A stretch of 49,749 nt of DNA from the NCBI RefSeq assembly GCF_000764495.1, contig NZ_JRLB01000050.1:1-49749 (forward strand), given 5' to 3'. The translations under genes were made by a program, and so were the position numbers. Shown here one piece after another: positions 40,495 through 49,683 of the stretch (within the stretch, counting starts at the first letter, position 1; every line of letters starts with the position of its first letter). Source of the DNA: Nitrincola sp. A-D6 (GTDB lineage: Bacteria; Pseudomonadota; Gammaproteobacteria; Pseudomonadales; Balneatricaceae). Below the pieces are notes generated by a model. That model was not told the origin of the DNA and searched no databases. It worked only from the letters and a program-made list of their open reading frames with translations.

Positions 40495-40822
40495 ACTTCT
40501 CCATTTATACCTATGAAGCCAGCGTTTTCTACAAGGTCTAATCTGCTTGGGTATTCGGGATTACCATCCCACCTCTGTTAAAACACCAGCCAGGACGCGC
40601 ATAGTCAGGCACGCATTAAAAGTCAGAGACATCTCAATGCTATCCGCACAGAAACTGTAAGGTTTCGCGCCTTCAGCATGACTAAATGGTTAGTACTGTT
40701 AAGACGTTGCGATGCTGGCTTAATTTTTTTCAAATCCGTGTGTAAGGAAAATTAGTGGCAGGCGACTCATGGTAGTACTAATAAAAATGCTCCACACAAA
40801 ATAAACCTATGAGGTAATGACA
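40495..40822 (+). other. Intergenic region upstream of bufA
   Basis: This 328-base stretch has no credible gene. Its last ~80 bases carry a possible ECF-type promoter (40741-40769) and the bufA ribosome site GAGGT (40811-40815). Confidence 0.6.
40741..40769 (+). promoter_or_regulatory. Candidate ECF sigma promoter for bufABCD
   Basis: TGTAAGG (40741-40747) and CGACTCA (40763-40769) are separated by 15 bases and would place the start of transcription ~45 bases before the bufA ATG. The shape, a GTAA-type -35 and a CG-rich -10, suits an extracytoplasmic-function sigma factor; such factors control bufferin and gig operons elsewhere. No sigma gene lies in the window. Confidence 0.4.
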
Positions 40823-41134
40823 ATGAATACTATCAATAAGACCCTTTCCAAAGCATCTCTGGCAATGGCACTGGGTGCCGCTCTTTCTGTGACGGCCATT
40901 TCAGGGACAGTTCATGCCGCTGACGCTGAGCAGGAAAAGTGTTTCGGCGTAGCGCTTGCTGGCCAGAATGACTGTGCCGCTGGTCCAGGCACGTCTTGTG
41001 CAGGCACCTCAACAAAAGATTACCAGGGAAATGCCTGGTCTTTAGTACCGGCAGGCACCTGTGAGCAGGTTGAATCAGAAACCTCACCTACTGGTTATGG
41101 CCAACTACAAGCCTTTGCTGAAAAGCAGGGCTAA
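40823..41134 (+). CDS. bufA1: Bufferin precursor, DUF2282 (BufA1)
   Basis: The precursor of a ribosomally made, modified, copper-binding peptide has 103 residues. A Sec signal peptide ends [10 protein letters not shown]. The mature region has the four conserved cysteines of DUF2282 ([26 protein letters not shown]) and the YQGNAW element between them. In described bufferins some of these cysteines become thiooxazoles through the MNIO enzyme. The ATG at 40823 is 7 bases after GAGGT; an ATG at 40817 is too close. The product should act in the periplasm, buffering excess copper. It starts the bufA-B-C-D operon. Confidence 0.93.
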   Translation: MNTINKTLSKASLAMALGAALSVTAISGTVHAADAEQEKCFGVALAGQNDCAAGPGTSCAGTSTKDYQGNAWSLVPAGTCEQVESETSPTGYGQLQAFAEKQG

Positions 41135-41160
41135 TCCCCAGCCAACCCAAGGAGGCCGCC

Positions 41161-42057
41161 GTGTCAGACCTGATTCATTCAATCCCCGCCCGCTTGGGCA
41201 ATGCTATGCCCGAGCGGGCGGGGATCGGGCTTAAACCCGATCATTTCGATATGATCCTCGAATTCCTGCCGGATATAGGATTTTTCGAGATTCATGCTGA
41301 AAACTACATGGTCGACGGCGGCCCGTTTCATTTTTACCTTGAACGTATCCGCAGCCATTATCCCTTGTCAATTCATGGCGTGGGCCTGTCAATCGGGGCA
41401 CAAGCACCGGTCGATGAGCAACACCTGAATCGCCTTAAAATTCTGCTGGATCGTTACCAACCCGAACTTTTTTCTGAACACCTTGCCTGGTCAACACATC
41501 AGGGCCATTACCTGAATGACCTGCTGCCAGTTCCCTATACTCAGAAAACCCTGCGCCATGTCTGTGAGCAGATTGATCACGTCCAAAACCGGCTGGGACG
41601 ACGCATGCTGCTCGAGAATCCGGCGACCTACCTTGAATTTAATCAATCCAGCATGTCAGAAGCCGAGTTCATCACGGCTATTGTTCGTGAAACTGGCTGC
41701 GGGCTGCTGCTGGATATCAATAATGTGCATGTCGCCTGTACCAATCACAACCAGAACTCGCTCAATTATATTCACGCACTACCGCTGGATACCGTTGGTG
41801 AAATCCACCTCGCTGGCTTTGCTACCGATCATGACAGTGATGGGGCACCGCTGCTGATTGACAGCCATGATGCTGAAGTAGCGCCCCAGGTCTGGTCACT
41901 TTACCAGGCGACTCTGGCACTCACCGGCCCTCGCCCTACGCTGCTGGAACGGGATGGCAACATCCCGTCTCTGGAAACACTGTGCGCTGAAGCGAATCTG
42001 GCTGAGCAAATTTTGCTCAGCCAGCACCACAGCAAGGGAGAGCAGCGACATGCATAA
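41161..42057 (+). CDS. bufB1: DUF692 multinuclear non-heme iron oxidase (BufB1)
   Basis: This modifying enzyme of the MbnB family (MNIO) oxidises precursor cysteines with O2 at a multi-iron site. The 298 residues fold as a TIM barrel. Metal-binding segments are EIHAENYM, SIHGVGLS, SEHLAWS, LLENPATYLEF, LLDINNVHVAC, GEIHLAGF, LLIDSHD and LLERDGNIP. GTG 41161 follows AAGGAGG by five bases. It is 26 bases after bufA and overlaps bufC by eight. The BufB-BufC pair parallels MbnB-MbnC. Confidence 0.93.
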   Translation: MSDLIHSIPARLGNAMPERAGIGLKPDHFDMILEFLPDIGFFEIHAENYMVDGGPFHFYLERIRSHYPLSIHGVGLSIGAQAPVDEQHLNRLKILLDRYQPELFSEHLAWSTHQGHYLNDLLPVPYTQKTLRHVCEQIDHVQNRLGRRMLLENPATYLEFNQSSMSEAEFITAIVRETGCGLLLDINNVHVACTNHNQNSLNYIHALPLDTVGEIHLAGFATDHDSDGAPLLIDSHDAEVAPQVWSLYQATLALTGPRPTLLERDGNIPSLETLCAEANLAEQILLSQHHSKGEQRHA

Positions 42058-42823
42058 GCCTTTCCATGATGCCTTGTTAAATGCCGACTCAGCACTACCT
42101 GCAGGGCTGACAAACTGGAATCAAACCGATGGCGAACACCGCTTTGCCGTTTATCGCAATAATGTTATGTCCTCACTGATCAATGTTCTGGCTGGCAATT
42201 TTCCGGTGGTCCAACAACTGGTAGGCGAGGCTTTTTTCCGTGCCATGGCCAGGGAGTTTGTGACTCATCACCCACCCATCACACCCATAATGCTGCTCTA
42301 TGGTCAGACTTTTTCTGACTTTATCGCAGATTTTCCACCCGCCGCATCGGTTCCTTATCTGGCGGATATGGCAAGGCTTGAGTACGCCATCCAAAGCAGT
42401 CGCCACTGTGCCGACAGCCAGCCGATCAAAAGCGACCGACTCACTCGCCTGGTCGAGGATCACTATGCTCTTAGCTATACCGGCCTAAAATTGGCCGCTG
42501 CGATCCGGATTTTAACATCAGATTTCGCCGTTGCTTCTATCTGGCATGCCCATCAGGGCAGCTCACCGGCCGATTTAAGTCAAATCAATATTCATCAACC
42601 TGAAAGCTTCATGTTGTCACGTCCTGCGCTGAAGGTGCAGCTACATAGCATTGATCCAGGTGCTGCCGAATTCATCCGTCACCTGAGCCAGGGCATGCCG
42701 TTGGCACAGGCCACAGAAACCACTTACCCCTTTGATCCGGTTGCAGTACTGCAACTGCTCATTCAGCAACAGGCAATTACTGATCTGATTGATCACTCAC
42801 AAAAAAAAGGTGCACTGCAATGA
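42050..42823 (+). CDS. bufC1: DUF2063 partner protein (BufC1)
   Basis: The 257-residue partner of the MNIO probably binds the precursor and presents it to BufB. The N-terminal domain is the DUF2063 (HvfC-like) block: FHDALLNADSALPAG, HRFAVYRNNVMSSLINVLAGNFPVVQQLVGEAFFRAMAREFVTHHPP and YLADMARLEYA. A C-terminal all-alpha/beta module follows, as in other DUF2063 proteins. GGAG lies nine bases before ATG 42050, which overlaps bufB. It overlaps bufD by four bases (ATGA). The coupling supports a fixed operon. Confidence 0.92.
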   Translation: MHKPFHDALLNADSALPAGLTNWNQTDGEHRFAVYRNNVMSSLINVLAGNFPVVQQLVGEAFFRAMAREFVTHHPPITPIMLLYGQTFSDFIADFPPAASVPYLADMARLEYAIQSSRHCADSQPIKSDRLTRLVEDHYALSYTGLKLAAAIRILTSDFAVASIWHAHQGSSPADLSQINIHQPESFMLSRPALKVQLHSIDPGAAEFIRHLSQGMPLAQATETTYPFDPVAVLQLLIQQQAITDLIDHSQKKGALQ

Positions 42824-43302
42824 ATACTATGATTGATCTCTATAGCCGCTTTTTGTTGTTACTTGAGCGTATCCCACATTCGCTGATTGCACTGCTGGGG
42901 AGATTTTCTATCGCGGCGGTATTCTGGCAATCCGGGCAGACCAAAATTGAAGGTTTCGCCATCAACTTCGTTACGGGTGAGTTCAGTCTGGGTTGGCCAA
43001 GCCTGGCCAACTCGACCGTGTTTCTGTTCAGGGAGGAGTATCAACTGCCCCTGATCGCGCCAGAAATGGCGGCTATTATGGCCACCGCCGCAGAACACCT
43101 GTTTCCCATACTGATTCTCTTCGGCCTTGCCACCCGCATCTCAGCACTGTCACTGTTGATTATGACTGCCGTAATACAGATTATGGTGTATCCAGGAGCC
43201 TATGCGCTTCATGGGGTTTGGGCCGTGGTGTTGCTTTATCTAATGGTACATGGAGCAGGTAGTATTTCCATTGATCGGCTGCTGAAGAAATATCAGCACT
43301 GA
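42820..43302 (+). CDS. bufD: DoxX-family membrane protein (BufD)
   Basis: The 160-residue membrane protein has four helices, typical of DoxX, with GRFSIAAVFWQSGQTKIEGF, AEHLFPILILFGLATRISALSLLIMTAVIQIMVYP and HGVWAVVLLYLMVHGAGSISID. DoxX proteins are regular last genes of bufferin and gig operons; their role there is unknown. It overlaps bufC by four bases. It is followed by ~115 bases with no clear terminator before the convergent RpiR gene. Confidence 0.88.
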   Translation: MNTMIDLYSRFLLLLERIPHSLIALLGRFSIAAVFWQSGQTKIEGFAINFVTGEFSLGWPSLANSTVFLFREEYQLPLIAPEMAAIMATAAEHLFPILILFGLATRISALSLLIMTAVIQIMVYPGAYALHGVWAVVLLYLMVHGAGSISIDRLLKKYQH

Positions 43303-43417
43303 ATCAAGGCAAATTTTCATGACGCAGTTGATCGTAAATATATATAGAATTGCAACAGCCCAGATAGTTACTCAGCCCATCATCATTCACTTATTATATA
43401 TTTGTAGAAAAGGCCCG

Positions 43418-44314
43418 CTAAAAAAGTGCCAAACGTTTAGCCATATCTTGCCAGCGCTTTATTCGAGCATCGCTATTGGGGTTTCGCCGTGAAACCGCAT
43501 CAATCAACATGTTTGTTGTTAACACTAGCCCCCAGGTCGACTCTAAGAACAATCCAGATTTGGACTTAAAGTAAATCACGTGGGCATTGTATTCACTTGC
43601 CCAGTGGCAAAACTCATCACTTATTATTACGATTGGAATGCCCTTTTCGACAGCAACCTCACACAACTTTCTACTTTCAGAGGCATAAGGCACAACATCC
43701 AGAACTACCAGGGTATCGTAGCCTTGTCGCGTTCTGGGTTTATCTTCTAACCACTCTCCCAGCATACCGTCGTGTGGAGACAAATACTGCACCCGGTCAC
43801 GTGCAAGCGATAAGCGCCGGGAAAAATCTTCGGAGGTCCCTCGTATGGACTGAAAACCGGTCACATACACTCGGGTAGCCGCGCTCACACAACTCACTAA
43901 ACGCTCCCAATTTTCCGTTTCAAATTGCTCGTATAAGCGCACCATACTTTTTAATTCTTGCTTTAGATTGTCTTTATAAAAAAAGTCTGATGACAATCGC
44001 TGACTTTCATTTGCTTCAATCGGAATGAACTCTTTCTGAAGCTCCTCTTTCAGCGCCGAAATTCCTTGATAGCCAGCCCGTTTCAAAAATCGGCTGACTG
44101 TAATTTGGCTAACGGCCGCTTTTTCAGCAATGGAAGCGCCTGTTTCATAACTAATTTGATCCAGATTAAGCAAAATAAACTGCGCCACACGTGCCTCTGA
44201 TTTAGACACTAGCGGAATCCACTCCTGAATTTTCTGCGCCGTCGTCGTCGCTATGTATTCAGGTTTTGAAGAAAAGGTGTTTTTCATTCTACCAATGCCC
44301 CCCTGTTCACGCAT
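43418..44314 (-). CDS. RpiR/MurR-family regulator with SIS domain
   Basis: This helix-turn-helix regulator of up to 298 residues has an HTH (YETGASIAEKAAVSQITVSRFLKRAGYQGISALKEEL) near the N-terminus. The C-terminal half is a SIS domain (ATRVYVTGFQSIRGTSEDFSRRL, DTLVVLDVVPYASESRKLCEVAVEKGIPIVIISD), normally binding a phosphosugar-like or other small ligand. It is divergent from the pot-like operon, which it probably regulates. The start may be 44314 or 44287; neither has a strong ribosome site. Confidence 0.85.
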   Translation of the reverse strand: MREQGGIGRMKNTFSSKPEYIATTTAQKIQEWIPLVSKSEARVAQFILLNLDQISYETGASIAEKAAVSQITVSRFLKRAGYQGISALKEELQKEFIPIEANESQRLSSDFFYKDNLKQELKSMVRLYEQFETENWERLVSCVSAATRVYVTGFQSIRGTSEDFSRRLSLARDRVQYLSPHDGMLGEWLEDKPRTRQGYDTLVVLDVVPYASESRKLCEVAVEKGIPIVIISDEFCHWASEYNAHVIYFKSKSGLFLESTWGLVLTTNMLIDAVSRRNPNSDARIKRWQDMAKRLALF

Positions 44315-44448
44315 TTTTTGCCATCATCTGGTGCAATTTCAGTCCAAAACAAACCAAAAAGGTGCATGCTTATTAATAAATTTACGTTTAAAAAGGAATC
44401 TATCTTCATAAACTATTAATATTTATAGAATTTAAAATTGTTAGAAAC

Positions 44449-44492
44449 ATATCATATTTTGATATTGAAAGAAAGATACTATCATCTAGAAT
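44449..44492 (+). promoter_or_regulatory. Promoter and operator-like inverted repeat for the pot-type operon
   Basis: TTGAAA (44465-44470) and TAGAAT (44487-44492), 16 bases apart, form a sigma-70-like promoter ~60 bases before potD. ATATCA-N5-TGATAT (44449-44465) overlaps the -35 box, a good place for the divergent RpiR-type regulator to bind. The 239-base gap between the two genes otherwise shows only AT-rich sequence. Confidence 0.5.
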
Positions 44493-44553
44493 GAAATGAC
44501 GGCGCTTTGACAGGCAAAAACAACTCCTTAAGACATCATCAAGAAGGCAGACT

Positions 44554-45617
44554 ATGAAACCGTTATTTTCTTTAAAAAGTCGTCACAAGGTAAAAAATGC
44601 GCTCGCTTTAACAAGCATTGCAATCACCTCTCTCGGCTTCATTCACTCAGCTTCGGCCGCAGAAACACTTAACCTCTATAACTGGGGCGAATACATTAAC
44701 CCTGAAGTATTAACGCGTTTTACTGAAGAAACAGGCATCCAAATTAAATTGGATACCTATTCATCAAATGAAGAAATGCTAGCCAAATTACAAGCTGGTG
44801 CGACAGGGTATGACATAGTATTCCCTTCCGTACATATGCAAGACATCATGGCTAAACTAGATCTGCTCGAAAAAACCGACATCAATCAATATTCAGGTTT
44901 TGAAAATATTGATACTAACTTTCTAAATTCTGAGTCTGACCCGCATGGTGAATACTGCCTACCTACGCCTGGGGATCAGTAGGAATACTGTATAATAAAA
45001 ATCTGGCTCCAAATTTGAGTTCGTGGGAGGATTTTTTCGAACTCCCAGCAGAAGGGAAAAATATCGCCATGCTGGATGACATGAGAGAAGTCATCAGTGT
45101 GGGTTTGATCACCAATGGTACAAGCGTTAATACTACTGATCGAGATGATATACAAGCTGCTCAAGATTATATCATTAAGCAAAAAAACAATATTTCTGCG
45201 TTTACCTACGATAGCATTCCTATGGTGCAATCCGGTGATATTGTAGCCGCACAATGGTATGTCGGAGCTATGCTCTACGTGTTCGATAACCCAAATGAGC
45301 TGGCTTACATTATTCCGGAAGAAGGTGCCACCATGTACCAAGAAAACATGTGTATCCTGAAAAGCGCTCCCAATAAAGATAATGCCAAGAAGTTTCTGGA
45401 GTTTTTTACCCAACCAGAGATTGCGGCTTTAAATACCAGCCAGCAAACCAATGGCACAATGAATACCAAAGCAATCGAGTTGCTACCTGAGAGTTTGCGC
45501 AACAATCCAAGCATTAACCCACCTGAAGACGTTAAAAACAAACTACAGTTATTCAAAGAGTTAGGCCAAGGCATCAGACTCTATGACCGTGCGTGGACTA
45601 GAATCCGCACATCATAA
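44554..45617 (+). CDS. Spermidine/putrescine-type ABC transporter binding protein (PotD/PotF family), frameshifted in this sequence
   Basis: The periplasmic binding protein has 354 residues after repair. A signal peptide ends SASAAETLNLYNWGEY, the classical PotD start. The first lobe has KLQAGATGYDIVFPS. The frame changes near 44964: CTACCTACGCCTGG needs one more base to read CLPYAWGSVGILYNKNL and continue into the second lobe, which has VAAQWYVGAMLYVF and EEGATMYQENMCILKSAPN. This again looks like a base-run error. Substrate identity is open: polyamine, peptide-linked amine or similar. Confidence 0.9.
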
Positions 45618-45645
45618 CGTTACTTATCAATAAACCCAGAACTTA

Positions 45646-45668
45646 GGCGGGTTCACCCGCCCTTTTTC
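45646..45668 (+). terminator. Terminator between potD- and potA-like genes
   Basis: GGCGGGT (45646-45652) pairs with ACCCGCC (45655-45661), followed by CTTTTTCTTT. It lies 28 bases after the potD-like stop and would act as a leaky attenuator that favours the binding protein. Confidence 0.8.
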
Positions 45669-45685
45669 TTTCTTTGAGGCTTGTT

Positions 45686-46822
45686 ATGTCAACGTCTACT
45701 CCCTTACCTGAATATGTAAAAATTCGTCATGCGCATCGTCAGTTCATCACACCTGAAGGATGTGTTATCAATGCATTGGATGATATTAATTTATCCATTG
45801 CTCAAAGCGAATTTATTACCTTATTAGGTCCATCAGGATGCGGCAAGACAACCCTATTAAAAATAATAGCTGGATTTGAAACCCTAGACAGCGGTGACAT
45901 TCTCTTAGATGGGCAATCGATTATTCATCAACCTGCTCATAAACGTCCGGTCAATACAGTATTTCAGTCCTATGCTCTGTTTCCTCATATGACCGTCGGT
46001 GACAATGTCGGTTACGGTTTAGACATTGCTAAAGTCAACAAAGCAGAACGTAATAAACATGTCGCAGAAGCCCTGGACATGGTCGGGTTAAGTGGGATTG
46101 AGAAACGCCTACCATCCCAACTGTCAGGTGGTCAGCAACAACGTGTTGCTCTGGCTCGCGCCATTATTAATCGTCCTAAATTACTACTGCTGGATGAACC
46201 ACTTTCGGCGCTGGACAAAAATCTGCGTCTAAAAATGCAGCTTGAACTCAAAAACCTACAAACCGAACTCGGCATTTGCTTCATATTCGTCACCCACGAC
46301 CAGGAAGAAGCACTCACCATGTCTGATCGCGTTGTAGTGCTCAATGGCGGAAAAATTGAACAAGTGGGAACCCCCAATGAGATATACCACACGCCGCAGA
46401 CGCAATTTGTGGCTAATTTTATTGGTGAAAGTAATCTCCTCTCAGGCATCGTAGTCAACAAAACGGAACAGGGTATAGACGTAAGCTGCAACGGCTTACT
46501 CATCCACAGCCAAGACACTTCGCCAGCGCTTGGTGATGAGATTGAGCTGCTATTAAGACCAGAGCACCTGTCTTTAACCCCAAATACTGATCAACAAAGC
46601 CCTCAAGGACAGTTAACCATGACATTAACACAGACCGTGTTTATCGGTACTGACTACCAACTGCATGGCATACTGGAAAATGGCATGGCATTTTCAGCCT
46701 TAACCCGAAAAACCAACCAGCCTTTAGTAAAAGGCAATGAAATCACACTGCATTATCAGATCAACGCAGTGCATACACTTCCATTAACAAAGCTAGCAAG
46801 AGGCGTATATGAAAGTATTTAA
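45686..46822 (+). CDS. Polyamine-type ABC transporter ATPase (PotA family)
   Basis: The 378-residue ATPase has Walker A GPSGCGKT (48-55), the Q-loop VFQSYALFPHMTV, signature LSGGQQQR, Walker B LLLLDEPLSALD and the switch THD. The C-terminal TOBE domain has LLRPEHLSL and VFIGTDYQLHG, as in PotA/FbpC-type ATPases. ATG 45686 is six bases after GAGG. It overlaps the potB-like gene by 14 bases. Confidence 0.93.
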   Translation: MSTSTPLPEYVKIRHAHRQFITPEGCVINALDDINLSIAQSEFITLLGPSGCGKTTLLKIIAGFETLDSGDILLDGQSIIHQPAHKRPVNTVFQSYALFPHMTVGDNVGYGLDIAKVNKAERNKHVAEALDMVGLSGIEKRLPSQLSGGQQQRVALARAIINRPKLLLLDEPLSALDKNLRLKMQLELKNLQTELGICFIFVTHDQEEALTMSDRVVVLNGGKIEQVGTPNEIYHTPQTQFVANFIGESNLLSGIVVNKTEQGIDVSCNGLLIHSQDTSPALGDEIELLLRPEHLSLTPNTDQQSPQGQLTMTLTQTVFIGTDYQLHGILENGMAFSALTRKTNQPLVKGNEITLHYQINAVHTLPLTKLARGVYESI

Positions 46823-47702
46823 CGTCTCTCGTCAGCAGCTTATGCTGTTCGCTCTACTGGCGCCAACCAGCTTATTTTTACTGATCTTTTTTGTTGGACC
46901 CTTGTTGATCATGCTCACCTATAGCTTTTTAGAACCAGGCTTATACGGTGGTGTTGAATGGAATTTTTATCACTGGAATTATGGCCGGGTATTTGGCTGG
47001 GCCGATGGTTTTTATGAAGAGTTCGATTCTGTTTATCTAAAAATATTGCTGAACTCTATTGGACTGGCCCTTGCCACCGTACTCTGTACTTTATGCATTT
47101 GTTATCCGGTCGCATTTTGGGTTTCTACCTTATCTGCAAAAAAGAAGTCCCTTTGCATATTCCTGATCACTCTACCCTTTTTCGCCAGCATGGTAGTGCG
47201 CCTTTATGCTTGGGTTTTAATACTACGTAACTCAGGCTTCGCCAATCAATTTCTACAAGCCACAGGCATTATCACAGAACCTTTAAATCTTATGTTTTCT
47301 GGCACAGCTGTCATTATCGGCATGGTATATATTTTTATTCCATTCATGTTCTTACCCATTTACTCCAGTGTTGAAAAGCTCGATAAAAATTTACTTCAAG
47401 CGTCTGAGGACTTAGGTGCCACACCTTTCACTACCTTTCGAAAGGTTATTTTTCCCTTAACACTACCTGGCATAGTGGCTGGCTGTATTTTGGTATTTAT
47501 ACCCAGCCTCGGCAACTTTGTTGTACCCAACCTACTTGGTGGTGCCCAAGTGTTAATGATCGGCAATATGGTAGAACAGCAATTCCTCTATGCACGTAAT
47601 TGGCCATTTGGCGCGGCGCTGTCCATGGTGATTATCTTCATGATGCTAATAATTCTGTCAGCTTATTTATACAAATCAGCCAGAAGCCAAGCCGCTTTAT
47701 AG
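46809..47702 (+). CDS. Polyamine-type ABC transporter permease (PotB family)
   Basis: The 297-residue permease has six membrane helices. PotB features are the LLIFFVGPLLIMLTYSFLEP start, ITLPFFASMVVRLYAWVLILR, and the EAA-like loop ASEDLGATPFTTFRKVIFPLTLPGIVAG. It overlaps the ATPase gene by 14 bases and is followed by the potC-like gene after nine. AGAGG lies just before the ATG. Confidence 0.93.
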   Translation: MKVFNVSRQQLMLFALLAPTSLFLLIFFVGPLLIMLTYSFLEPGLYGGVEWNFYHWNYGRVFGWADGFYEEFDSVYLKILLNSIGLALATVLCTLCICYPVAFWVSTLSAKKKSLCIFLITLPFFASMVVRLYAWVLILRNSGFANQFLQATGIITEPLNLMFSGTAVIIGMVYIFIPFMFLPIYSSVEKLDKNLLQASEDLGATPFTTFRKVIFPLTLPGIVAGCILVFIPSLGNFVVPNLLGGAQVLMIGNMVEQQFLYARNWPFGAALSMVIIFMMLIILSAYLYKSARSQAAL

Positions 47703-47711
47703 GAGTTCATG

Positions 47712-48564
47712 ATGAAAAAACAAACGCTTTTAGGCCGATTATTATCCATTTACAGTGTGTTCTTTTTTGTTTTTCTCTATGTACCCGTAATATTGATTGT
47801 TATTTATTCATTTAACGCCAACCCAGTTAACATCATGATCTGGGATGGTTTTACACTAGACTGGTACCGCAGTATTTTTGGTGCAAAAACTTCTTTATCC
47901 GATTCTTCCAGCTACGTGGACTCAACCGATCAACTACTCAATGCGCTGGTAAATAGTCTCATTGTTGCCACCAGCGCCACGCTGATTGCTACGTTGCTAG
48001 GGACAAGCACAGCGGTTGCCTTGGCACGCTACCGCTTTAAACTGCAATCGTTTTACCGTCTGCTATTGTTTGTACCTATGCTCATGCCCGATATCGTCTT
48101 AGGTATTGCCCTGCTGATTTTTTTCGTTTGGTGCTGGTTTTACGCTAGGTAGTAGTACCATCATTATTGGCCACTGCACGTTTCTAACCAGCTATGTATT
48201 TATTGTCGTCAGCGCCCGACTCGCCGGCATGAACCCCCTAACAGAAGCCGCGTCTGCGGATCTTGGTGCCAATGAATGGCAGACTTTCCGACGCGTTACC
48301 TTGCCATTAATTTTGCCTGGGGTGATCGGTGGTGCGTTATTAAGTTTTATCATTTCCATGGATGATCTGGTCATTACTTATTTTATTAGTGGCGTCGACT
48401 CAACCACACTCCCTGTTTTCATTCTTGGCATGATCCGCCGTGGTATTAAACCCGAGATCAATGCTATTGCAACACTGATGCTGCTGTTTTCCGTGGTCGT
48501 CGCCTCGGCTGGCATTTACTTCAAATCTAAAAACACCTCTACACACTTAAGAACAAAAGGCTGA
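47712..48564 (+). CDS. Polyamine-type ABC transporter permease (PotC family), frameshifted in this sequence
   Basis: The second permease subunit. The first part (47712-48150) has YVPVILIVIYSFNAN, the NSLIVATSATLIATLLGTSTAVALARYRF segment and LMPDIVLGIALLIFF. The second part has TIIIGHCTFLTSYVFIVVSARL and the EAA loop EAASADLGANEWQTFRRVTLPLILPGVIGG. The break lies at a run of seven T (48118-48124). Six would keep the frame and match the family's spacing; the alternative is two missing bases. ATG 47712 (second of two in a row) is preferred for its distance from AGGAG. The repaired length is about 283 residues. Confidence 0.88.
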
Positions 48565-48567
48565 ACT

Positions 48568-49683
48568 ATGCCCAAATTACGCGCACGTGCACTGGGGCTA
48601 CCTTTCCCTGGAACCACAGGCCCCTTCAATGCCATTACGGATGTTCCCGGAATTCAAGTAGGTTACAAAACGCTGATAAACGATGATCCAAGCTCGCCCA
48701 CCAGAACCGGTGTAACGGCCATATTACCCCGTGGACGAAACACCACACCACAACCGGTATGGGCAGGTATGTACGCACTCAATGGTAACGGTGAAATGAC
48801 AGGTACTCACTGGATTCAGGATGGTGGCTATTTTGTTGGGCCCCTTATGATCACTAATTCCCATGCCGTTGGCATTACCCACCACGCCGCCGTGAAATGG
48901 ACTGTAGCGCAATACAAAGACGCATGGCATAACAACCACCTTTGGGCCATGCCAGTCGTCGCAGAAACCTATGATGGTGTCATCAATGACATCAATGCCA
49001 TGCATGTTACCGAGCAGGATGCACTCGAAGCATTAGCCAATGCCAAGTCAGGTAAAATCGAAGAAGGCAACGTCGGTGGTGGAACAGGGATGATTGCCTA
49101 TGATTTTAAAGGCGGCACTGGAACCGCCTCTCGACGGGTCGAAATAGCCAACACAACCTACACGGTCGCCGCCCTAGTGCAGGCCAACCATGGTATTCGT
49201 CCCTGGTTTACCGTGTTGGGTGCTCCGATTGGAAAACTGATGCCTCACGACCGCATTCACCCTGTGCATGAACAAGGCTCTATCATTGTCATTATTGCCA
49301 CAGACGCACCAATGCTGCCCCATCAGCTCAAACGCCTTGCCAAACGTGCCGCCCTTGGCGTTGGGAAAAATGGTTCTCCGGGGGGCAATAACTCTGGCGA
49401 TATTTTCCTCGCCTTTAGCACTGCGAATGAACGGGACTTACCGCAACTATCGGCACCGGTTTGTGCAATGGACTATTTAAACGATGAGGTCTTTGATGAT
49501 TTTTACATGGCCGCTGTAGAAGCAACAGAAGAGTCCATCATTAATGCCATGGTAGCGGCAGAAGACACCCCCACCTTTAAACAACCTGCAAATAAAATTT
49601 GTAAAGCTATCGATGGAGAAAAACTCGCAACCATGGTCAACAGTTTCCATGCGGCCAGTCAAATGTGGCATAAGGTGCAATAA
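48568..49683 (+). CDS. P1-family aminopeptidase (DmpA/BapA type)
   Basis: This N-terminal-nucleophile hydrolase has 371 residues. The family signature GGNNSGDIFLAFST contains the self-cleavage site: the chain is cut just before Ser276, which becomes the catalytic N-terminal nucleophile. Other blocks are DVPGIQVGYKTL, GVTAILPRG, GPLMITNSHAVG, VAETYDGVINDINAMHVTE and EEGNVGGGTGMIAYDFKGG. DmpA is an L-aminopeptidase/D-amidase and BapA-like members act on beta-peptides. It follows the transporter by three bases, so the imported substrate is probably its own. There is no signal peptide, so it acts in the cytoplasm. Confidence 0.93.
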   Translation: MPKLRARALGLPFPGTTGPFNAITDVPGIQVGYKTLINDDPSSPTRTGVTAILPRGRNTTPQPVWAGMYALNGNGEMTGTHWIQDGGYFVGPLMITNSHAVGITHHAAVKWTVAQYKDAWHNNHLWAMPVVAETYDGVINDINAMHVTEQDALEALANAKSGKIEEGNVGGGTGMIAYDFKGGTGTASRRVEIANTTYTVAALVQANHGIRPWFTVLGAPIGKLMPHDRIHPVHEQGSIIVIIATDAPMLPHQLKRLAKRAALGVGKNGSPGGNNSGDIFLAFSTANERDLPQLSAPVCAMDYLNDEVFDDFYMAAVEATEESIINAMVAAEDTPTFKQPANKICKAIDGEKLATMVNSFHAASQMWHKVQ

